Source: Corynebacterium sp. Marseille-P3884
GTDB lineage: Bacteria; Actinomycetota; Actinomycetes; Mycobacteriales; Mycobacteriaceae
Length of the DNA: 64,000 nucleotides
Assembly: GCF_017942225.1 (NCBI RefSeq)
Contig: NZ_JAGKSD010000005.1
Span: 1-64,000, forward strand
Direction: 5' to 3'
Shown here: in pieces, positions 58,814 through 64,000 of the stretch
Layout: every line of letters begins with the position of its first letter
Position numbering within the stretch: position 1 is the stretch's first letter
Notes under the pieces: model-generated
The model's input: only the letters and a program-made list of their open reading frames with translations
What the model was told of the DNA's origin: nothing
The model's database searches: none
Program-made: the position numbers and the translations under genes

Positions 58814-60457
58814 ATGAGCACCGTTTCCGAGGCCGCACGCCGCCGCACATTCGCCGTCATCGCCCACCCGGACGCCGGTAAGTCGACGTTGACGGAGGCA
58901 CTGGCGCTGCACGCGCACATCATTGCGGAGGCGGGCGCGGTGCACGGCAAGGGCAACCGCAAGTCCACGGTGTCGGACTGGATGGAGATGGAGAAAGACC
59001 GCGGCATCTCGATTGCGTCGTCGGCTCTCCAGTTCGAGTATCTGCCGGACCAAGCCCGGCAGAGTGGGCAAACGGATCCGTACGTGATCAACCTGGTGGA
59101 CACCCCCGGCCACGCGGACTTCTCCGAGGACACCTACCGCGTACTCTCTGCCGTCGACGCGGCGGTCATGCTCATCGACGCCGCGAAAGGCCTCGAGCCG
59201 CAGACCCTCAAGCTTTTCCGTGTCTGTAAGGCGCGCGGGCTGCCGATCGTCACCGTGATCAACAAGTGGGACCGCGTGGGGCGCGAACCGCTCGAGCTTG
59301 TCGACGAGATCGTCACCGAGATCGATCTCCAGCCCACTCCCCTCTACTGGCCGGTGGGCGAAGCGGGCGACTTCCGTGGCCTCGCGCACGTCAACGGCGA
59401 CGGCGAGGCCGATAAGTACATCCACTTCATCCGCACCGCCGGCGGCTCCACCATCGCCCCGGAGGAGGAATACTCCCCGGACCAGGCACTTGAGCGCGAA
59501 GAGGATGCGTGGGAGACCGCCGTTGAGGAGGCGGAGCTGCTCGCCGCCGACGGCGCTGTGCACAACCAGGAGCTCTTCGAGCAGTGCGTGACGTCCCCGC
59601 TAATCTTCGCCTCCGCGATGCTGAATTTCGGCGTGCACCAGATCCTGGACACGCTATGCGCCATCGCCCCAGCACCGGAAGGCCGTGCATCCGACCCGAA
59701 GGCGATCGAAGCGTCCACCTCGGCCATGGACGAGCAGCGTTCGGTGGGAGACGAATTCTCGGGCGTGGTGTTCAAGGTCCAGGCGGGCATGGACAAAAAC
59801 CACCGCGACACCCTCGCATTCATGCGCGTGGTCTCCGGCGAATTCGACCGCGGTATGCAGGTCACTCACGCCCAGTCGGGCCGCAGCTTTTCGACGAAAT
59901 ACGCCCTCACCGTCTTCGGCCGCAACCGCGACACGGTAGAGACGGCTTTCCCTGGCGATATCATCGGCCTGGTCAACGCCGGCGCACTCGCCCCAGGCGA
60001 CACGATCTACGCCGGCAAGAAGGTCCAGTTCCCGCCGATGCCGCAGTTCGCTCCCGAGCACTTCCGCACGCTGCGCGCGAAGTCTTTGGGCAAGTACAAG
60101 CAATTCCGCAAGGCGCTTGAGCAGCTGGATGCGGAAGGCGTCGTACAGATCCTGCGTAACGACGCCCGCGGCGACGCCGCCCCCGTCATGGCCGCCGTCG
60201 GTCCCATGCAGTTCGAGGTCATGCAGGCCCGCATGGAAAACGAGTACAACGTCGAGACCGTCACCGAGCCGATCCCCTACTCCGTTGCCCGTCGCACGGA
60301 CGAAGCGTCAGTACCGGAGCTGAGCCGCCAGCGCGGCGTGGAAATCTTCACACGCACCGACGGCGAGCTCATCGCCCTGTTCGGCGACAAGTGGAAACTG
60401 GCCTTCATCGAGAAGGAACACCCGGAGCTGACCATGGAGCCGCTCGTCGCGGACTAA
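58814..60457 (+). CDS. prfC: Peptide chain release factor 3
   Basis: A protein of 547 residues. GTPase motifs AHPDAGKSTLTEAL (G1), RGISIASSALQFEY (G2 region), DTPGHADFSEDTYR (G3) and NKWDR (G4) are followed by domains II and III as in RF3 (RGMQVTHAQSGRSFS, QFPPMPQFAPEHF). It recycles RF1/RF2 after termination and acts in ribosome quality control. M. tuberculosis lacks it, as far as I recall, so this is a point where the window departs from mycobacteria. A strong terminator follows. Confidence 0.97.
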   Translation: MSTVSEAARRRTFAVIAHPDAGKSTLTEALALHAHIIAEAGAVHGKGNRKSTVSDWMEMEKDRGISIASSALQFEYLPDQARQSGQTDPYVINLVDTPGHADFSEDTYRVLSAVDAAVMLIDAAKGLEPQTLKLFRVCKARGLPIVTVINKWDRVGREPLELVDEIVTEIDLQPTPLYWPVGEAGDFRGLAHVNGDGEADKYIHFIRTAGGSTIAPEEEYSPDQALEREEDAWETAVEEAELLAADGAVHNQELFEQCVTSPLIFASAMLNFGVHQILDTLCAIAPAPEGRASDPKAIEASTSAMDEQRSVGDEFSGVVFKVQAGMDKNHRDTLAFMRVVSGEFDRGMQVTHAQSGRSFSTKYALTVFGRNRDTVETAFPGDIIGLVNAGALAPGDTIYAGKKVQFPPMPQFAPEHFRTLRAKSLGKYKQFRKALEQLDAEGVVQILRNDARGDAAPVMAAVGPMQFEVMQARMENEYNVETVTEPIPYSVARRTDEASVPELSRQRGVEIFTRTDGELIALFGDKWKLAFIEKEHPELTMEPLVAD

Positions 60458-60468
60458 TGGGACACGCG

Positions 60469-60502
60469 AAAACCGCCAGTGAACGATGCACTGGCGGTTT
60501 TT
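60469..60502. terminator. Terminator of prfC
   Basis: AAAACCGCCAGTG and CACTGGCGGTTTT form a 13-bp perfect stem with a 7-nt loop and T-run; serves both convergent genes. Confidence 0.93.
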
Positions 60503-60522
60503 GCTCCGCGGTATGAGAGTTT

Positions 60523-61065
60523 TTAGAACGCCGGAAGGGACTCGTTCGGGATCTTGCCGTGGTGGCCGACCTTGTCGCCGTCCCAGAAGAAGGTCACCTC
60601 AGTGGTGAACTTATCGGCATCCGCATTAGGTGCGCCGGCAGCCATCTGGGCTTCGGTGTCGCGGTAGACGACGGTGAACGTGCCGTCTTCGTGCGGAGTG
60701 ATGTGCTCGATGGTCTGCGGGTGATTGGAGTCGATGCCGATGTACTGGCCCTTGTGGAACAGCAGCAGCACATTGGTCTCGGCGCCGTTGCCCTGACCGC
60801 CCTGCTTGGTGAGGGCGTAGCTCAGGTCAGCGCACGGGCTGAAGGTCGAACCGCCCGCGTAGCTCCACCCGCCGCGTTCGGTCTGGTGTTCCTCGTTGAG
60901 CTGCTTGTTGGCCTCCGCAATTTCAGGAGCGCTCGGGTTCGGTGCGCAATGGTCGGCGGGAGCTTCCTGCGCCATTGCGGTACCCGGGGTCAACAGCGCC
61001 GCGCCGACTAGCGCGGCACCTGCGAATGCCTTTGCGGTCGTGTTTGCTCGTCGCTGGGTCTTCAT
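60523..61065 (-). CDS. Secreted LppP/LprE-type protein
   Basis: A protein of 180 residues from the ATG at 61065 (MKTQRRANTTAKAFAGAALV). A signal peptide with a likely cleavage after AMA-QEA (no lipobox) precedes a domain with the LppP/LprE pattern: a Cys in DHCAPNPSAPEI and one in SPCADLSYALTKQGG that may pair, then NVLLLFHKGQYIGIDS and TFFWDGDKVGHHGKIP. Function unknown. Mycobacterial relatives are lipoproteins; this one is not. Confidence 0.82.
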   Translation of the reverse strand: MKTQRRANTTAKAFAGAALVGAALLTPGTAMAQEAPADHCAPNPSAPEIAEANKQLNEEHQTERGGWSYAGGSTFSPCADLSYALTKQGGQGNGAETNVLLLFHKGQYIGIDSNHPQTIEHITPHEDGTFTVVYRDTEAQMAAGAPNADADKFTTEVTFFWDGDKVGHHGKIPNESLPAF

Positions 61066-61286
61066 GATTTCCACACGCTTTCTGTCGTTGTCGACTGTCG
61101 TTGGATTCTCGTGAATTCTTGGTCGGGATTACCGCGGTGGAACTCACGCTACGCCCGTCAACTCCGAGCACAAGACCCTTAACGTCTCTGGCAGCAGACT
61201 TTGTGTTCTGCCTGAAGACACACGCTGGGGTTTCCGCCTCAACAGCCTGTTCTTCAAAATTCCATATGCATCGCGTCACAGCCATG
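61066..61286. other. Intergenic stretch without recognised features
   Basis: About 220 bp between the LppP/LprE-like gene and the first patatin gene. I see no RNA gene, repeat or clear terminator; it should hold the promoter of the secreted protein gene but no convincing -10 stands out. Confidence 0.4.
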
Positions 61287-62153
61287 TCACGCCAGGAAGT
61301 CGACCCACTCGTCCCATTCGCGCTCTACCTGGGCCTTGCCCATCAGATAATTGGCGCTGAGCTTGACCACGTTGCGCTCTGAGGCATCCACGCTCATGGA
61401 TTCGGGGAAGAACACCTTGGCGCGGCCCTGCTCTTCCAACTCGAGGATCTTGTCCTTCGACGCGTTGTAGCGAGGCGGGCGGGCGATCAGTGCTTCAGCG
61501 ACCGCCGGGTGCTTCGGAAACAGGCGGCGCGTCGCGATCGGCCGGGTGTTGTCAGGGCGGACATAGCTCCGTTCCTTCGTGGCCAGGACAAGGAATTTGG
61601 AGAAGCCGGCGGCAAGGGCGGCGTCGATAAGCAATCCTCCCGACACCCCGAGCGCACCGTCGACGTACGGGATGCCGTCGATCGTGCCCATGGGCATGAC
61701 TTTCGGCAGCGTGGACGATGCGCGGGTGACTTGCCCGACGAGCTCGGCCGAGACGAGGTCCTTGCGGTTCCATGTGACCGTGTGACCGGTGTCCGCGCGC
61801 ACGGCCTCAATGTGGATCTCGGTTTCGTGGTTAGCGGTGAAGGTCTCCCAATCGAACGGCATGATGTCGTTCGACCCTTCGTAGATGAACTCGGCGTTGA
61901 AATAACCGTTGCCGCGCGCCAGCGAGACCCAGCCGCCGAATTTCTCGTGCGCGACGAAATTCGTGAACGATTCCCGCGCACGGTGAGCATCGCGCGACGC
62001 GTAGTTGAACGCGTGCGCCGCGCCCGCCGAAACTCCCCCGACCCACCCGAAACGCACATCTTCCTGAATCAATCGGACGATTGCCGGCGCGGTGTAGGAG
62101 TTACGCATGCCGCCACCTTCAACGACGAGAGCTGTGTCGGTGGCATCAATCAT
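61287..62153 (-). CDS. Patatin-like phospholipase family protein (copy 2 of pair)
   Basis: A protein of 288 residues. Oxyanion motif VVEGGGMRNSYTA, nucleophile GVSAG (GxSxG) and catalytic Asp in YVDGALG are all present. It resembles the YjjU/RssA branch of serine acyl hydrolases; lipid substrate unknown; no signal peptide. It lies 27 bp after a paralogue of identical length and about 55% identity by eye. Confidence 0.92.
   Translation of the reverse strand: MIDATDTALVVEGGGMRNSYTAPAIVRLIQEDVRFGWVGGVSAGAAHAFNYASRDAHRARESFTNFVAHEKFGGWVSLARGNGYFNAEFIYEGSNDIMPFDWETFTANHETEIHIEAVRADTGHTVTWNRKDLVSAELVGQVTRASSTLPKVMPMGTIDGIPYVDGALGVSGGLLIDAALAAGFSKFLVLATKERSYVRPDNTRPIATRRLFPKHPAVAEALIARPPRYNASKDKILELEEQGRAKVFFPESMSVDASERNVVKLSANYLMGKAQVEREWDEWVDFLA
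61621..61632 (+). repeat. CGTCGATAAGC site 21 (in patatin copy 2)
   Basis: GCGTCGATAAGC; gene strand ctt-atc-gac in GLLIDAALA. The paralogue has GLLVGAAER at this position, without the motif. Confidence 0.9.
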
Positions 62154-62180
62154 GCGGACGATTCTAGGACGAACCGGAGT

Positions 62181-63047
62181 TTAGTTCTCCAGGAACTCCT
62201 TGACCGCACCCCATTCGCGGTCGAACTGCTCTTTGCCGGCCGCGAAATTCTTCTGCAGCTTCGGCACCTTGAACTCCGCGTTCTCCACCATCATCTGCTC
62301 CGGGTAGAAGACGTAGGCCTGTCCGTCGGCGGCGAGCTCGTCGATACGCGCCTTGGCCTTGTTGTACGCGTCTGGGCGGTCGATGGTGCGGCGGGCGACC
62401 TCGGGGTATTTCGGGAACATGCGGCGCACCATGGCCGGGCGGTTCACCGGCTCGCGCACATAGTCGCGGGGCTTGGTGGCCAGCACAAGTAGTTTGCTGA
62501 ACCCTGCGCGTTCAGCGGCGCCCACCAGCAGTCCACCGTCGTCGCCGAGCGCGCCGTCGACGTACGGCACACCGTCGATCTTCGCCATCGGCATGAGCAT
62601 CGGCATGGTGGACGATGCGCGCATGACCAGGTTGATCGTGTCTTCGTCCTGCAGGTCGGCGTTCTTCCACGCGACGGATTCGCCGGTGTCGGCGCGGACG
62701 GCCTCGATGTGGATCGGGGTCTCGTTGGCCACGAAAGCGTCGAGGTTGAACGGCAGTTCCCCGCCGCGATCCTGGAACATGAACTCCGCATTCATCAGCC
62801 CACGGCCGAGCGCGAGCGAACGCAGACCGCCGATCTTCGGGTGGCCCATGAACGTCGTGAACGCCTCCTCGGTGCGCTGCGCGTCCCCGGACAGGAGGTT
62901 GATGGCGTGGATCGCGCCGGCCGAGACACCGCCGACCCAGCCGAACTGCACCTCTTCCTCGATCAGCTTCATGATCGCGGGCGCCGTGTACGAATTGCGT
63001 GTTCCGCCGCCCTCAATCACCAGAGCGGTATTGCGTGCGTCAATCAT
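62181..63047 (-). CDS. Patatin-like phospholipase family protein (copy 1 of pair)
   Basis: A protein of 288 residues with VIEGGGTRNSYTA, GVSAG and YVDGALG, so the Ser-Asp dyad is intact. N-terminal start MIDARNTALVIEGG aligns exactly with the neighbour's MIDATDTALVVEGG. Transcribed first; both copies probably share one mRNA that may begin with the YihY gene upstream (26-bp gap). Confidence 0.92.
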   Translation of the reverse strand: MIDARNTALVIEGGGTRNSYTAPAIMKLIEEEVQFGWVGGVSAGAIHAINLLSGDAQRTEEAFTTFMGHPKIGGLRSLALGRGLMNAEFMFQDRGGELPFNLDAFVANETPIHIEAVRADTGESVAWKNADLQDEDTINLVMRASSTMPMLMPMAKIDGVPYVDGALGDDGGLLVGAAERAGFSKLLVLATKPRDYVREPVNRPAMVRRMFPKYPEVARRTIDRPDAYNKAKARIDELAADGQAYVFYPEQMMVENAEFKVPKLQKNFAAGKEQFDREWGAVKEFLEN

Positions 63048-63073
63048 GGTTCACCAGTGTAAGTCGCTTCACA

Positions 63074-64000
63074 CTATTCGTGGTGTTTTGACGCTGCTTC
63101 TTCTTTGACATCTTCTGCCATCCGGTACAGCCAGAGACGCACCTTGCGCTGGAACAACACGCCATCCTCGGCGCGCGGGGCGGCCTGGATCATGTCCGCG
63201 GAATCGTATCCTGCCTGCAGTTCTTTCGCCCGCAAAATCTCTGCGTCGATCTTCACGCCGAGCAGCAGGACGATATTCATGCCCCACACCGCGATCAAAA
63301 CGGCGAGCACAGTTCCGAACGCGCCGTACGCGCTCCGCAGACCGAAAATCGACAAATACACACCGAATAGCGCCCATTCGGCACCGATGACGAGCATGGA
63401 GAACACCGCACCGACGGTCAGCAGCCGGTAGCGGCCGGGGCGCACATTGGGCGCGAAGTAGAACAGACACGACACGAGCACGATCGCCGCAACCACGACA
63501 GCCGGATAACGCGCCCACTCCCACACCGGCAGCAGGATCTGGTTCAGATAGTCGACAGCACCGGTCAATCCGAGGGGCTCAGCAATCGGGCCGAGCACGG
63601 CGTTGATGATGGATTCGCGCAGCACGAGCGCCGCCACCACGATGACGAGCCCGACGACGAGCAACAGCGTGATGGCCCACATGGTCAGCCATGTCACGGG
63701 CAAACTCCGCCCTTCCATCCGCCCGTAGATCACATTCGTCGACCGCGAGAACGCGCGCACATACGCCGACGCCGCCAGCAGCGACACGAGGAGGGAGAGC
63801 ACCAGTGCGACGGTGCTCTGCGCGGGGGTGCCCACGACGGTCACGAACAGGTCGAAGGCTTGGGAGCGGAGGGCTTCGGGCACGGTATCGTCGATCAGCC
63901 CGCCCACCATGTCGTGCAGCGCGCGCTCATCAGTGGGAAAGAGCAGGGTAACCATGGAATAAAACGCCAGCAGCATCGGCGCGAACGCGGTCACGCTGAA
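63074..64000 (-). CDS. YihY/virulence factor BrkB family membrane protein, 5' end outside window
   Basis: At least 308 residues; the frame is open to the window edge (FSVTAFAPMLLAFYSMVTLL), so the true start lies beyond 64000. Six membrane helices with the family pattern (GRMEGRSLPVTWLTM, FYFAPNVRPGRYRLL, FGLRSAYGAFGTVLAVLIAV, GVKIDAEI) and a basic C-terminal tail. The role of the family is unsettled. Confidence 0.88.
   Translation of the reverse strand, partial: FSVTAFAPMLLAFYSMVTLLFPTDERALHDMVGGLIDDTVPEALRSQAFDLFVTVVGTPAQSTVALVLSLLVSLLAASAYVRAFSRSTNVIYGRMEGRSLPVTWLTMWAITLLLVVGLVIVVAALVLRESIINAVLGPIAEPLGLTGAVDYLNQILLPVWEWARYPAVVVAAIVLVSCLFYFAPNVRPGRYRLLTVGAVFSMLVIGAEWALFGVYLSIFGLRSAYGAFGTVLAVLIAVWGMNIVLLLGVKIDAEILRAKELQAGYDSADMIQAAPRAEDGVLFQRKVRLWLYRMAEDVKEEAASKHHE

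Noticed and set aside
5073..61632. Dispersed 11-mer as DnaA boxes
   Set aside because: TTATCGACG differs from TTATCCACA at two of nine positions, and the full 11-bp conservation extends outside the box; no clustering or AT-rich unwinding region is seen.
1..64000. CRISPR arrays, rRNA genes, prophage structural genes
   Set aside because: No regularly spaced direct repeats, no rRNA signatures, no capsid, tail or terminase genes were seen.

Overview
The window is chromosomal DNA from a high-GC actinomycete, almost certainly a Corynebacterium. Evidence: mycothiol S-conjugate amidase, a glmU-prs pair, xseA/xseB, ispH, glpX, fum, DUF4245, DUF4307, DUF5997 and LppP/LprE-type proteins. From memory, the order of core genes follows the Mycobacterium tuberculosis block Rv1014c-Rv1112 (pth, rplY, prs, glmU, mfd ... 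greA, DUF4307, mca, uppS-like, coaA, glyA, phoH ... fum, glpX, xseBA, ispH, ychF). Many genes have a TAnnnT -10 box 5-9 nt before the start codon, the leaderless arrangement common in corynebacteria.

Layout. 1-4780 is an accessory segment of visibly lower GC: the right end of an IS3-family element, a DUF4192 gene, remnants of a resolvase and another IS end, and a lactococcin-972-type bacteriocin export/immunity operon. The bacteriocin gene of that operon has been fused in frame to the N-terminus of a serine recombinase. 4783-31000 is backbone: ychF, two tandem secreted phosphatases, AI-2E-family exporter, rmuC, ispH, xseAB, glpX, fum, a TetR/MFS pair, phoH, an LGFP lipoprotein, glyA, coaA, a cis-prenyltransferase, mca, greA. 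31-46 kb mixes an HNH endonuclease, a YccA-like protein, a SUFU-domain protein, two tRNAs, mfd, a three-gene cluster of unknown secreted or anchored proteins, and two multicopper oxidases. 46-64 kb holds glmU-prs, an MHS transporter, rplY, a TetR/membrane protein pair, two pth genes around a nitronate monooxygenase, four unknown membrane proteins, an FMN reductase, prfC, an LppP/LprE-like protein, two patatins and a YihY protein cut by the window edge.

The most striking feature is not a gene. An exact 11-mer, CGTCGATAAGC, occurs 21 times on both strands (about one per 3 kb; about 0.1 expected for its 10-bp core). It lies inside and between genes and is absent from the 5-kb mobile segment. In coding regions it forces codons that look disfavoured here (CTT, GAT, even TTA). 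It behaves like a dispersed chromosomal DNA signal, for example an uptake-type, nucleoid or modification sequence, that I do not recognise. Other points of interest are the bacteriocin-recombinase chimera, a phoH leader whose outer stem pairs with its ribosome binding site, a class I tRNA body with a UAA anticodon, overlapping divergent leaderless promoters in 22 bp, and an unusual number of tandem paralogue pairs.
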